Numbered from the stretch's first letter, positions 27,257 through 36,103 are shown. The stretch: DNA of 64,000 nt from RHKX01 sp963826475 (GCA_963826475.1 CAWGXC010000003.1:1612001-1676000), one strand, 5' to 3'. Notes: a model not told the origin generated them from the sequence alone. Program-made: numbers and translations.

Positions 27257-28788
27257 CGGTCCGGCGTCTTTCTCGTCGAAGTCCGGTTGAAGACCTCGAG
27301 CTCGGTCTTGGGGACCCCATCGTAGGTTCGACTGAGCTCGGCGTCCCCTTGGTCGAGCCCGAGCAGTCCGCGAGCGCCGGCGACGAGGTCGGGAATCCCG
27401 ACGATGAACAGGCGATGGCCCCGCGCCTTGGCCAACGCCCCCCGCACGGCAGCGGGGCTGATTGCATCGATCGCGCGTTCCGGATCGTCGAGATTGACGT
27501 CGAGCGTCAGGGCCGGGGGCGTCAGCTGCTCGCCGGGGCTCGTCGGGCCCGCCAACCAGGAGACGTCGAGGACGACGTCTCCCGGTGCTGAATGCCCGTT
27601 GACGTAATCGGCCGCCTCTCGAACCGCCGGCCGTTGCCAGTCGGGCTGGATCGTCTCGAAAGCTCCGTAGCCGAACGCCCCGATGACCAGCGTCAACGCC
27701 GCCGCGCGAAATGCCGGTGGTCCCGCATTCAGCAGCGCGGCAACCACGATCAGCAACGCCGGCAGCGAGGTTGCGAGGTTGCGAGGGAAGTACATGTCGT
27801 TGCCGAGCAGGCTCACCAGCCCTACCCCGATCGGAGCGGCAACCGCCATCGCGGCGAACAGGATGATCTCCATCCGCGCCCCGGCCCGTCCCTCGCCCGA
27901 CTGAGCCCCAGCGGGATGACCCCCTGACCTTCCCGCGCGGAGCGCGGACGCGGCGGCGCCGGCGACGGCGATGACAAGGCCGCCGAACAGGGCAGCCTCC
28001 GCCCAGGTCCCGTAGAAGGCGTGCAGCCCTCCCGCCGGATGGCCGAAGGCGAACGCTCCCGTGAAGACGCTGAACGTATGCGCCGAGAAGGGCGCGAGGA
28101 TGCTGAAGGCCTCCTGCGAGGGGGACCCGAGATCCTCCAGGAACCCCGGCAGCCAGAGGAGGAAGACGGCCACCGCGCCGAGGTTCGCGAGGATCGCCGC
28201 ACGGCGCGCCTCAGGTCGGAACCAGAGGAGCCATGCGAGCTGCGCGGCGAGGACGTAGACCGCCGTGTAATGCGTGTACATCGCGGCGCACGCGAATGCC
28301 CCGTAGGCGATCCACCACCCGCGGGAGCGGACCCGTTCGCTCGCGATCAGCATCGAAAGGGTCGAGGCCGACACGAGAGCCACCGCCAAGCCGTATGCCC
28401 GTGCCTCGACCGAGTAGTAAGCGAGGAACGGACTCAGCGCGGCGAGGGTGGCCGCGGTCATGGCCACGGCTCGCCCGAAGCAGCGGAGCGCCAGCGCGTA
28501 GACCAGCGGGATGGTCGCGATCCCCGCCAGCACCGACGGTAGGCGAATCAGGGTGGTGGGATCTCCGAGCTTGGCCGAGAGCCACGCGAGCGCGGTGTAC
28601 AGCGGCGGTGTGATCTCCTGATCGCTACGCACCCAGTCGAGCATGCCCCCGAACCCGTGCCGGCTCGCCCCGACCCAACTCCAGAGCTCATCCCCGTAGA
28701 GGCTCTGATGCAGCTGCGAGATCCGCAGGGCCGCACCGAGCAGTAGGACGATCGCGAATGCGGCGGCGGTGAAGCGCCCCGAACGCAT
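27253..28788 (-). CDS. GT39-like polytopic membrane glycosyltransferase, family B copy 2
   Basis: 511 residues. LYGDELWSWVGASRHG after helix one carries the DE pair. EITPPLYTALAWL, IRLPSVLAGIATIPLVYAL and SVEARAYGLAVAL follow the order seen in copy 1 (18,155-19,795). About ten helices precede a C-terminal domain of about 100 residues with TPPALTLDVNLDDPERA. It should move a sugar from a polyprenyl phosphate donor on the outer face. The gene abuts the TylF-like gene with no gap and overlaps the GT2 gene by four bases, a tight methyltransferase/GT-C/GT2 unit. Confidence 0.82.
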   Translation of the reverse strand: MRSGRFTAAAFAIVLLLGAALRISQLHQSLYGDELWSWVGASRHGFGGMLDWVRSDQEITPPLYTALAWLSAKLGDPTTLIRLPSVLAGIATIPLVYALALRCFGRAVAMTAATLAALSPFLAYYSVEARAYGLAVALVSASTLSMLIASERVRSRGWWIAYGAFACAAMYTHYTAVYVLAAQLAWLLWFRPEARRAAILANLGAVAVFLLWLPGFLEDLGSPSQEAFSILAPFSAHTFSVFTGAFAFGHPAGGLHAFYGTWAEAALFGGLVIAVAGAAASALRAGRSGGHPAGAQSGEGRAGARMEIILFAAMAVAAPIGVGLVSLLGNDMYFPRNLATSLPALLIVVAALLNAGPPAFRAAALTLVIGAFGYGAFETIQPDWQRPAVREAADYVNGHSAPGDVVLDVSWLAGPTSPGEQLTPPALTLDVNLDDPERAIDAISPAAVRGALAKARGHRLFIVGIPDLVAGARGLLGLDQGDAELSRTYDGVPKTELEVFNRTSTRKTPDR

Positions 28789-29595
28789 CTATCCGGTGCG
28801 TCGCCAGTAGGCGCCGACCCAGTCGATCTCGACGACCTCGTCCTCGATCCCGTGCTCGCGACGGTAGTCGGCCACTGCCTCGCGGCAGTTGTCGAAGCCG
28901 TAGTCGTCGATGATCAGGTAGCCACCGATCGACAGCTGCGGATAGAGGTGCCGAAGCCCATCCATCGTCGACTCGTAGAGGTCGCCATCGAGGCGAATCA
29001 CAGCCCAGCTCTGATCGCCGAGCGTCGGGAGCGTGTCGCGAAACCATCCCTTGAGAAAGCGGACCTGATCGTCGAGCAACCCGTAGCGCTCGAAGTTGGC
29101 CCGCACCTCCTCGAGCGGGACCGCGAGCTCGTCGGCCATGTAGTTGACGTCCTTTGCATCCGCGGGGTACTTCTCGGCATCCGGCTTCGGCAGCCCCTCG
29201 AAGGAGTCCGCCACCCAGACCGTGCGGTCGGTGGCCTCATGAGCGGCAAGGACTCCCCGCATCATGATCCCCGCTCCACCCCGCCAGGCACCGGCCTCGA
29301 TCAGATCGCCCGGGACCTCGTCGCGGAGGACCGACTCAGCGCAGCTCCTCACGTTCGCGAGTCGCTCCAGCCCGATCATCGTCTGCGCGTAGACGGGCCG
29401 ATCGCGACCCTGGGCACGCTCTTCCTGAGGGGTCCTCATCTCCAGCGGCACGCCGGTTCTCTCGATCTCCGCGCGGATCGCATCCTGAACGTCCTGGGGC
29501 AATGGCCTGGTGTCCGGAGGGTCGTAGAGGGTGTGCGTTATCGCGCCGGCGAGCAGGTCGAGGTAGCGGCTTCGGAGGGGATTCACCGCGGCCAT
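28789..29595 (-). CDS. TylF-family sugar O-methyltransferase
   Basis: 268 residues. LIEAGAWRGGAGIMMRG is the SAM loop, VWVADSFEGLPKPD the second strand with the SFxGLP motif of macrocin O-methyltransferase TylF, and AVIRLDGDLYESTMDGL plus IIDDYGFDNCREAV give the metal-binding acidic residues (RLDGD, IDDYG). This is a textbook TylF layout over nearly the full length. The enzyme methylates a sugar hydroxyl, with Mg2+ required. First gene of the operon 29,595-23,403. A second, more distant TylF-like protein is encoded at 7,957-8,853. Confidence 0.9.
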   Translation of the reverse strand: MAAVNPLRSRYLDLLAGAITHTLYDPPDTRPLPQDVQDAIRAEIERTGVPLEMRTPQEERAQGRDRPVYAQTMIGLERLANVRSCAESVLRDEVPGDLIEAGAWRGGAGIMMRGVLAAHEATDRTVWVADSFEGLPKPDAEKYPADAKDVNYMADELAVPLEEVRANFERYGLLDDQVRFLKGWFRDTLPTLGDQSWAVIRLDGDLYESTMDGLRHLYPQLSIGGYLIIDDYGFDNCREAVADYRREHGIEDEVVEIDWVGAYWRRTG

Positions 29596-29667
29596 GCTAG
29601 TCGGGCCCTCCCCGGTCGAAAGCCGCTCAACTCTCCCGGGTGCGTCGCGACCACACGGAGCTGAACC

Positions 29668-30810
29668 TCATGACAACGGCGACGGGTCGCCTGCGCAGAC
29701 CACGTTGCGACTCGACTTCGCCCGATAGAGGCGGCGATCGGCCCGCAGCATGATCGTCTCGGCCGAGTCGTCGTCGCCCTCCCACTCGGCGACGCCGATC
29801 GAGATCGTCACGCCCCCGATTGCGGCAGCGGCCGAAGCCTGCGTTTCGACCAGCCGGCGGAGCCGCTCGGCGTGCTCGGTCGCCCCGAGCAGGTCCGAGT
29901 TCAGGGCCAGGACCGCGAACTCGTCGCCACCGATCCGCGCCACGCGTTCCCCCGCCCTGGCGTTGGCCTGGAGGACGCTCGCAACGCTCCTGAGCACGAC
30001 GTCGCCGACCGCATGGCCGAGCTGGTCGTTGATCGCCTTGAGCTGATCGAGGTCGCAGAGAAGGACCGCGAACGAGTCGCCGTCGCGATTGCTCCGCGAG
30101 CATTCACTCAACAGCGCCTCGTCCCATGCGCGCCGATTGGAGAGGCCGGTGAGCGAGTCTTCGTGGCTCTCCCGGTCGAGCTCGAGGACGAGCTTGCGCG
30201 TGCGCTCCTGCTCGTGCTCCAGCGCGACCAGCGCCTCGAACTCACGCCAGGCGGTCGCCTGCCGGTGGTATTGGCCGAGAAAGGAGAGCATCGAGGCGGT
30301 GCCCAGGTAGAAGCCGATGGTCGCGATCGCATCCGCGCCGATCGGATGGGACAGCAGCAGGACCGCCGTGAGGCTGGCGAAGTTCACGCCGATCACGGAC
30401 GCCATGTACCGCGGCGACCAGATCAACAGGAAGGCGCCGGCATAGACGGTCAGCGACATCCCGAGCGCGTAAGCCGCGTAGTGGGTCTCGACCCTGGCGA
30501 TCATCAGCGCGATCCCGAGGTCGACGCTGCTCATCATCGCCAGGACGAAGAGCTCCGGATGTCGGCGCCCCGCCGCCGTGAAGATGAGGCCGAGCAGGAG
30601 GACCGCGATGGGGACCGCGAATCCGACCCGCAGCCAGAGGATCTCCGGCGCTGCGGCGGGCTCGACCAGATAGTCGAAGAGCGCCCAGGCGGGGTAGGCG
30701 AACACGGCGACGGCACCTGCACTGATTCCGGTCGCGCGGGTCGCGCGCTTGACCTCCTCGCGGAAGCGCTCGCGTGTCTCGTCGGGAAGGGGCTCGGGAT
30801 CAGGGCTCAC
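29668..30810 (-). CDS. Membrane-bound diguanylate cyclase (GGDEF)
   Basis: 380 residues from a GTG at 30810; a perfect AGGAGG ten bases upstream fixes this start over longer frames. Five or six membrane helices occupy residues 25-190, followed by a linker helix and the GGDEF domain (HEDSLTGLSNRRAWDEAL.., RIGGDEFAVL). The active-site GGDEF is intact, so synthesis of cyclic di-GMP is likely. The inhibitory RxxD site, five residues upstream, reads RAGE, so product inhibition may be weakened. The signal sensed by the membrane domain is unknown. It sits next to the glycan locus, whose export is a common target of c-di-GMP. Confidence 0.9.
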   Translation of the reverse strand: MSPDPEPLPDETRERFREEVKRATRATGISAGAVAVFAYPAWALFDYLVEPAAAPEILWLRVGFAVPIAVLLLGLIFTAAGRRHPELFVLAMMSSVDLGIALMIARVETHYAAYALGMSLTVYAGAFLLIWSPRYMASVIGVNFASLTAVLLLSHPIGADAIATIGFYLGTASMLSFLGQYHRQATAWREFEALVALEHEQERTRKLVLELDRESHEDSLTGLSNRRAWDEALLSECSRSNRDGDSFAVLLCDLDQLKAINDQLGHAVGDVVLRSVASVLQANARAGERVARIGGDEFAVLALNSDLLGATEHAERLRRLVETQASAAAAIGGVTISIGVAEWEGDDDSAETIMLRADRRLYRAKSSRNVVCAGDPSPLS

Positions 30811-30820
30811 GGTCTTCCAT

Positions 30821-30826
30821 CCTCCT
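30821..30826 (-). promoter_or_regulatory. Strong ribosome-binding site of the GGDEF gene
   Basis: Reads AGGAGG on the minus strand, ten bases before the GTG at 30810. It is among the strongest Shine-Dalgarno matches I saw in the window and decides that start codon. Confidence 0.7.
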
Positions 30827-30912
30827 GGAAGATGATCGGCCGGGCTCCGGACGAGCTTGAGCCGGGCAACCTCAGAGTCCGAATCGCCGAGTGCAAATAG
30901 ACTGCCGCGGCC

Positions 30913-32481
30913 ATGCGTGAGAAGAGCCCCCAGACCTTCGAGGAGAAGCTCAGCTACCTGCGGGAGCTGCGTGAGGCCGCGATCCACTCCGCCTCCGAGG
31001 CGGCGGTCGAAAAGCAGCACGCGAAGGGGAAGTTCACCGCTCGTGAGCGGATCGACAAGCTGCTCGATCCCGGCACCTTTCAGGAGCTCGACACCTTCGT
31101 ACGCCATCGGACGACCGACTTCGACATGCAGAAGAACCGGCCGTGGGGTGACGCCGTCGTCACGGGATACGGCCAGATCGATGGTCGCACGGTCTTCGTC
31201 TTCAGCCAGGACTTCACCGTGTTCGGCGGATCCCTCGGTGAGGTGATGGCGGAGAAGATGGTCAAGGTCATGGACATGGCCGCCAAGGTCGGCGCGCCGG
31301 TCGTCGGCATCAACGACTCCGGTGGAGCGCGGATCCAGGAGGGCGTCGTCTCCCTCGGCGCCTACGGCGACGTCTTCGTCCGCAACGTCCAGTGCTCCGG
31401 GGTGATCCCGCAGATCAGCGTGATCATGGGCCCCTGCGCCGGTGGCGCGGTCTACTCGCCGGCCATGACCGACTTCATCTTCATGGTCAAGGAGACCTCA
31501 CACATGTTCATCACCGGCCCCGACGTGATCAAGACGGTCACCGGCGAGGAGGTGGAGTTCGAAGAGCTCGGCGGTGCGATGACCCACAACACCAAGTCGG
31601 GAGTGGCGCACTTCGCCTCCGAGGACGAGGAGAGCTGCCTGGAGGACGTCCGCTTCCTGATGGGCTTCCTGCCGTCCAACAATCTCGAGATGCCGCCACG
31701 GCTCGACCCCTATGACGACCCCGACCGCACCGAGGACGAGCTCAACGGGATCGTCCCGGCCGATGCGCAGAAGCCCTACGACATGCGCAACGTGCTCTCG
31801 CTGATCGTCGATGACGGCGAGTTCTTCGAGGTGCACGAGCACTTCGCCAAGAACATCATCTGCGGCTTCTCCCGCCTCGATGGCTTTCCGGTCGGGATCG
31901 TCGGCAACCAGCCGGCGCACCTCGCCGGCGTGCTCGACATCGAGTCGTCGGAGAAGGCAGCCCGATTCGTCCGCACCTGCGACGCCTACAACGTCCCGAT
32001 CGTCACGTTCACCGATGTCCCCGGCTTCCTGCCCGGGACCTCGCAGGAGTGGAACGGGATCATCCGCCACGGCGCCAAGCTGCTCTATGCCTTCACCGAG
32101 GCGACCGTGCCGAAGCTCACCGTCGTCACCCGCAAGGCATACGGCGGCGCCTACGACGTCATGAACTCCAAGCACATGCTGGCCGACTTCAACTTCGCCT
32201 GGCCGACCGCCGAGGTCGCGGTCATGGGTCCCGAGGGCGCGGTCAACATCATCTACCGCAAGGATCTGGCGCAGTCGCCGACTCCCCAGGAGCGGCGCCA
32301 GAAGCTCATGGATGACTACAAGGCCCGCTTCGCGAACCCCTACGCGGCCGCCGAGCGCGGCTACATCGACGACGTGATCGAGCCGAGCCAGACCCGCCCG
32401 ACGCTGATTCGCGCTCTGCGGACGCTGCAGACCAAGCGCGTCGCCCAGCCGCAGCGCAAGCACGGCAACATCCCGCTCTAG
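30913..32481 (+). CDS. pccB: Acyl-CoA (propionyl-CoA) carboxylase, beta/carboxyltransferase subunit
   Basis: 522 residues, full length for the family. KFTARERIDKLLDPGTF is the characteristic N-terminus. SGGARIQEGVVSLGAYG and GPCAGGAVYSPAMTDF form the first oxyanion hole, and RKAYGGAYDVM and FAWPTAEVAVMG the second. A biotin carboxylase/BCCP alpha subunit is required but not encoded in the window. The product would be methylmalonyl-CoA from propionyl-CoA, matched by the mutase at 8,870 and by the epsilon-like protein at 35,568. Malonyl-CoA synthesis is an alternative. It is divergent from the diguanylate cyclase gene. Confidence 0.93.
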   Translation: MREKSPQTFEEKLSYLRELREAAIHSASEAAVEKQHAKGKFTARERIDKLLDPGTFQELDTFVRHRTTDFDMQKNRPWGDAVVTGYGQIDGRTVFVFSQDFTVFGGSLGEVMAEKMVKVMDMAAKVGAPVVGINDSGGARIQEGVVSLGAYGDVFVRNVQCSGVIPQISVIMGPCAGGAVYSPAMTDFIFMVKETSHMFITGPDVIKTVTGEEVEFEELGGAMTHNTKSGVAHFASEDEESCLEDVRFLMGFLPSNNLEMPPRLDPYDDPDRTEDELNGIVPADAQKPYDMRNVLSLIVDDGEFFEVHEHFAKNIICGFSRLDGFPVGIVGNQPAHLAGVLDIESSEKAARFVRTCDAYNVPIVTFTDVPGFLPGTSQEWNGIIRHGAKLLYAFTEATVPKLTVVTRKAYGGAYDVMNSKHMLADFNFAWPTAEVAVMGPEGAVNIIYRKDLAQSPTPQERRQKLMDDYKARFANPYAAAERGYIDDVIEPSQTRPTLIRALRTLQTKRVAQPQRKHGNIPL

Positions 32482-32524
32482 CTGGTCCGCGGTGGGCGCT
32501 CGGCTGCGCTGGAGAGTCCCCCGA

Positions 32525-33499
32525 TCAATCTGACGGGCCGCTCCGACCGAGAGAGACCTCGATCGCCTCCGCGGCGCCGGCCCGCCACGCGTCGAGCACC
32601 GCGGCGGCGATGCCGAGATCCTGGATCGCGAGGCCCGTCGAGTCGAATGCGGTGATCTCGTCGTCGGCGCGGCCTTCGGCGCGGCCGGTGAGCACGGCCC
32701 CGATCTCGGTCACGTCCGCCGCGGTGATCTCGCCGCGGGAGAACGGACCGGCAAGCTCGCCACCGGCCGATGCCTGCGCCCACTCGTCGCAGAAGAGCCG
32801 GCAGCGCGCCAGGGCGTCTGCGGCCATCTCGGCCTTTCCACGTGCATCCGCTCCAAGCAGCGCGATGTGCTGGCCGGCGACCATGGCGCCGGCGGAGACC
32901 ACCGGCCGCTCACCGGGGGTCACGGTGACGACGATGTCGCAGGAGAGCGCCTCAGCCGCCGGACCCGCCGACCATCCGAGCTCGGATGCGAGAGCCCCTG
33001 CCGCCTCGGGGCGCAGGTCCGAACAGACGCCCGGCCCGTAGCCGACGGCAGCCAGGCAGCGTGCGGCCCACGATCCGTTCACGCCGCAACCGACGATGCC
33101 CACCGATCGAGCGTCGGGCCGCGCGAGCGCCTGAGCCGAGACCGCGGCCGCGGCGCCCGTCCGCAGCGAGGTCACCGCCGCTGTGTCGAGGATCGCGAGG
33201 AGCTCCCCCGTCTCGAGGCTCGACACGAGCAGGGCTCCGGCGACGACCGGCAGGCCGCGCGCGGGGTTGCCGGGGAAGGAGGTCACCCACTTGAGGATGG
33301 CGAGCCCGGCGCCGGCCGCCGGCATCGCCCGAAAATCGCCGTTCGGCGGAGCTTTCAGATAGAGCTTGGACGGCATCCGCCACTCGCCCTCGGCGTGGAG
33401 GACGAATGCTTCGCGCGTGCGCTCCACGGCCGTTGAGGGGTCAACGGCGGCGAGGATCGCATCGCTGTCGAACAAGGCAACCATGCGACGATTGAACAT
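32525..33499 (-). CDS. Ornithine cyclodeaminase/mu-crystallin family protein
   Basis: About 324 residues from an ATG at 33499 (33484 is also possible). VALFDSDAILAAVD begins the fold, WRMPSKLYLKAPP the substrate loop and SVGIVGCGVNGSWAA the NAD(P)-binding loop; GADARGKAEM follows in the Rossmann half. Members deaminate ornithine to proline or reduce or oxidise imino acids such as ketimines and alanopine. The exact substrate cannot be fixed from these motifs. It stands alone, 44 bases after pccB in the opposite direction, and divergent from the membrane protein at 33,565. Confidence 0.85.
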   Translation of the reverse strand: MFNRRMVALFDSDAILAAVDPSTAVERTREAFVLHAEGEWRMPSKLYLKAPPNGDFRAMPAAGAGLAILKWVTSFPGNPARGLPVVAGALLVSSLETGELLAILDTAAVTSLRTGAAAAVSAQALARPDARSVGIVGCGVNGSWAARCLAAVGYGPGVCSDLRPEAAGALASELGWSAGPAAEALSCDIVVTVTPGERPVVSAGAMVAGQHIALLGADARGKAEMAADALARCRLFCDEWAQASAGGELAGPFSRGEITAADVTEIGAVLTGRAEGRADDEITAFDSTGLAIQDLGIAAAVLDAWRAGAAEAIEVSLGRSGPSD

Positions 33500-33523
33500 G
33501 ACCGGGGGGCGCGCCGCTTGCGC

Positions 33524-33554
33524 CGCTACCGACCCCCCGGAGGGGTCGGTAGCG
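33524..33554. repeat. Perfect 13-bp inverted repeat in a divergent promoter region
   Basis: Arms at 33524-33536 and 33542-33554 (left arm cgctaccgacccc) are perfect complements with a five-base loop. It lies between two gene starts (33499 minus and 33565 plus), so a plain terminator is unlikely. An operator for a dimeric repressor, or a 5'-leader hairpin of the plus gene (ten bases before its ATG), fits better. Confidence 0.6.
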
Positions 33555-33564
33555 TGCTGCGGCG

Positions 33565-35538
33565 ATGACGCTCGACTCAATGCTCGGGGTCGGGCTGTTC
33601 GCCTGGGCGACCTCGCTGCTCGCCCTCACGGCCCTCCGCCTCGTCTCGGCCATCTCTCCGCGCGGCCTCGAGCGCGGTCTGGCGACGGCGGTCTGCGCCG
33701 CCGCCCTCGCGGTCACCGAGAGCCTCGCGCTCGGCCGGTTCGACCTCGGGACGAATCGCTTTGCGCTCCTGGCTTCGACGCTGATCGCATGGGGTCTCTC
33801 GCGAGCGGTCCTCCCCACACCGTCAGTGCGCCTCCGCGATGAGTTGCCGGAGGCCTGGCGTTCGCTCGATCCGCGGGCCCGGACGGTCGCCGGAGCGGCC
33901 GGCGGCCTCGGAATTGCCTGGGCCGGACTCTCGCTCCTTCAGCCCTCGCTCGATCAGGACTCCGCCTACTACCACCTCCCCACGGTCGTGAACTGGATCG
34001 CCAATGGCTCGCCGGGGTCGATCGAGGTGGTCTCCGCCGCATTCCCGACGGGGAACTACCCGATCACGAACGAGGTCCTGCTCAGCTGGATCGGCGGCAT
34101 CTCCCACAACATCGGCTTCTTGCTTCTCTGGCCGGTCGCGTGCGCGGGCCTCCTCGCCGGATCGGTGTGGCTGGCCCTGCGAGCCCTGTCGTGTCCTCGC
34201 TGGGCCGCAGGGGCCGCGATCGCGGCCCTTCTGCTGATCCCGGTGGTCGCCCGCGCCGTGAGCAGCCTCGACACCGACTTGGCGTCGATCACATGGCTTG
34301 CCGTCTGCGTCGCACTCGGCGTCCGGGCCGGCACCGGACGCGCGAGGCCCGAGCTGCTCGCCGTCGCAACCGTCGCATTGGCTCTCGCGGTCGGAACGAA
34401 GACGAGCGTCGCGCCCATCGGGCTCGCCGCGCTGACCGCTGCCCTCGTTGCGTCCCCGGGCCGCCCGCGGGCTCTGACGATGGCGACGGCTCTGGTCGTC
34501 TCGCTCGGGGTGGGCGGCGTCTGGTACCTGCGCAACTGGTTCGAGCACGGTTCGCCACTCTGGCCGTTCGTCGAGACCCCGGGGGCCGATCCGCTGCCGC
34601 CGGCGATCGACGGTTTCGGGGTGCGGTTCATCGACAACCCGATCGGGACCCTCGACGGGCGGGTCGGCGAGTATCTCTCGGACCTCGGTGCCGGGCCGTT
34701 GCTGATGCTCTCCGCCGGCGTGCTGGCGCTCCTCAGCGGCGATCGACGGCTCCGCCTCGGCGGCCTCGCCGTCGCCGTCAGCGGCTTCGTCTGGGCGATG
34801 GCGCCGGTCACGGGGGCTCCGTCCGGCGATGCGTCGTTCTTCACGACGACGGGGGATCGCTATCTGATGGGGACCCTGCTCCTGTCGGCCGGCGTCCTGG
34901 CGCTGGTGGCGAGCCGGCGCGGAGCCGTCGCCCGAGTGGCCGGGGCCCTGTTGATCTCGGCGGCCGCCTGGGGCGCGATCGACCTGCTGATCGGTGGCGA
35001 CGAATCGCCGAGCGGCTGGGTCCTCCTCGCCGGCGCCGCCGTCGGAGGAGCGATCGCAGCAGCCGTCCAGAGTGCAGCGGGACCAGCCCGTGGAGGGCGG
35101 ATGGCCGTGAGCGTCGCTGTCGCCTCCGTCACGATCCTGCTCGCGATCGCCGCCTACCCGGCGGAGTTCCCGTCCCGGTTCCGTGCGGCGGGCGCGATCT
35201 CAGGGCCGTTCGAGCCAACGCTCACAGGCATCCCCCAGCTGCTTCGATTCTTCGGCGAGGTGCCGGGTTTCGCCGATGGGGAGGAGACGCTGCGCTTCGC
35301 CGGTGCGCCGATCATCGGCCCCCTCACGGGCGGCTCGCTCCGGCACGACGTCGAGCTCGCCGATGCCAACGACCCATGCGCAGGTGCCTCGGCGAGCGGG
35401 GCCGGCTGGCTGGTCATCACCGCCGACGCCGCGCGGGAGCCCGCTGCCGACTGCCTCCGGGACCTGGAGCCCGAGGCCACGCTCGGCGCGGGCAGCCTGC
35501 TCGAGCTCGAGGTCTATCGGTTCCCGCCACCAGCCTGA
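33565..35538 (+). CDS. Polytopic membrane protein, GT-C/ArnT-like
   Basis: 657 residues. LDQDSAYYHLPTVVNWI after helix three or four carries acidic residues placed like the catalytic loop of GT-C glycosyltransferases, followed by AFPTGNYPITNEVLLSW. WYLRNWFEHGSPLWPF is a segment I know from membrane glycosyltransferases of bacterial glycan and lipoglycan synthesis. About twelve to fourteen helices, then a soluble C-terminal part from about residue 545. The function is likely sugar transfer on the outer face; the donor is unknown. It lies 4 kb away from the main glycan locus and is followed 29 bases later by the small epsilon-like gene. Confidence 0.65.
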   Translation: MTLDSMLGVGLFAWATSLLALTALRLVSAISPRGLERGLATAVCAAALAVTESLALGRFDLGTNRFALLASTLIAWGLSRAVLPTPSVRLRDELPEAWRSLDPRARTVAGAAGGLGIAWAGLSLLQPSLDQDSAYYHLPTVVNWIANGSPGSIEVVSAAFPTGNYPITNEVLLSWIGGISHNIGFLLLWPVACAGLLAGSVWLALRALSCPRWAAGAAIAALLLIPVVARAVSSLDTDLASITWLAVCVALGVRAGTGRARPELLAVATVALALAVGTKTSVAPIGLAALTAALVASPGRPRALTMATALVVSLGVGGVWYLRNWFEHGSPLWPFVETPGADPLPPAIDGFGVRFIDNPIGTLDGRVGEYLSDLGAGPLLMLSAGVLALLSGDRRLRLGGLAVAVSGFVWAMAPVTGAPSGDASFFTTTGDRYLMGTLLLSAGVLALVASRRGAVARVAGALLISAAAWGAIDLLIGGDESPSGWVLLAGAAVGGAIAAAVQSAAGPARGGRMAVSVAVASVTILLAIAAYPAEFPSRFRAAGAISGPFEPTLTGIPQLLRFFGEVPGFADGEETLRFAGAPIIGPLTGGSLRHDVELADANDPCAGASASGAGWLVITADAAREPAADCLRDLEPEATLGAGSLLELEVYRFPPPA

Positions 35539-35567
35539 GTGACCGCCGGCCCGGTAGCGTGGCGCAG

Positions 35568-35837
35568 GTGAGCAGCAACGGCAATGATCGGCCCTCCCGG
35601 CCGCGGATCGCTGTCCGAGGTCCCGCCGGGCCGGAGGAAGCAGCCGCGGCGATCGCCGCGGTCGAGCAGTTCCTGACCGACACGACGCCCGCACCCGCCA
35701 CAGCCACGCGCGTCAACCCATGGCAGCGCGCCGCGCTGCTCGAGGGCATTCGAGCGAAGCAGGCCTTCGCCTCCCCCTGGGGTGAGCCGCGAACCTGGGG
35801 CGAGCGGCACTCTCACTCCCCCAACCCGCACGACTGA
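35568..35837 (+). CDS. Acyl-CoA carboxylase epsilon-subunit-like small protein
   Basis: About 89 residues from a GTG at 35568 (GTG 35559 also in frame). RPRIAVRGPAGPEEAAAAIAA resembles the opening of actinobacterial ACC epsilon proteins (basic, IxVxRG, then a helix), and the tail WQRAALLEG..SPWGEPRTWGE gives the Trp/Arg-rich end. Such proteins bind the carboxyltransferase beta subunit and raise its activity. The partner would be the protein encoded at 30,913, about 3 kb away. The similarity is short, so this call is tentative. A much longer overlapping frame in this region is antisense-like noise across the membrane gene. Confidence 0.5.
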   Translation: MSSNGNDRPSRPRIAVRGPAGPEEAAAAIAAVEQFLTDTTPAPATATRVNPWQRAALLEGIRAKQAFASPWGEPRTWGERHSHSPNPHD

Positions 35838-35893
35838 CTCGCGGACCTGCCGGTTCCGGGTACAACAGTCCCTCACCGAACCCTGGAGGCAAG

Positions 35894-36103
35894 ATGGCCG
35901 TAGTGAAGATCATCGAGCTGGTCGGCAGCTCGAAGGAGTCAACCGACGATGCAGCGCGGCAGGCCCTGAAGAGTGCCCAGAAGAAGCTGCGCAACATTCG
36001 CGCCGTGGACATCGTCAGCACCGGATTGCGCGGGGAGAACCTCGATGAGTACCGGGCTCACGTCCGGGTTGCGTTCCTGGTCGAGTCCAGCGAGATCGAC
36101 TGA
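35894..36103 (+). CDS. Dodecin family flavin-binding protein
   Basis: 69 residues, the normal size for dodecin. VVKIIELVGSSKES..DAARQALKSAQKKLRNI..VDIVSTGLR matches the family over its full length, including the single helix between strands and the segment after it that packs flavin. Dodecins assemble into hollow dodecamers that store or buffer flavins (FMN, riboflavin or lumichrome) in the cytoplasm. GGAGG-like sequence (ctggaggcaag) six bases before the ATG serves as a ribosome-binding site. The gene lies between the carboxylase epsilon-like gene and a methyltransferase, without clear functional link. Confidence 0.93.
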   Translation: MAVVKIIELVGSSKESTDDAARQALKSAQKKLRNIRAVDIVSTGLRGENLDEYRAHVRVAFLVESSEID

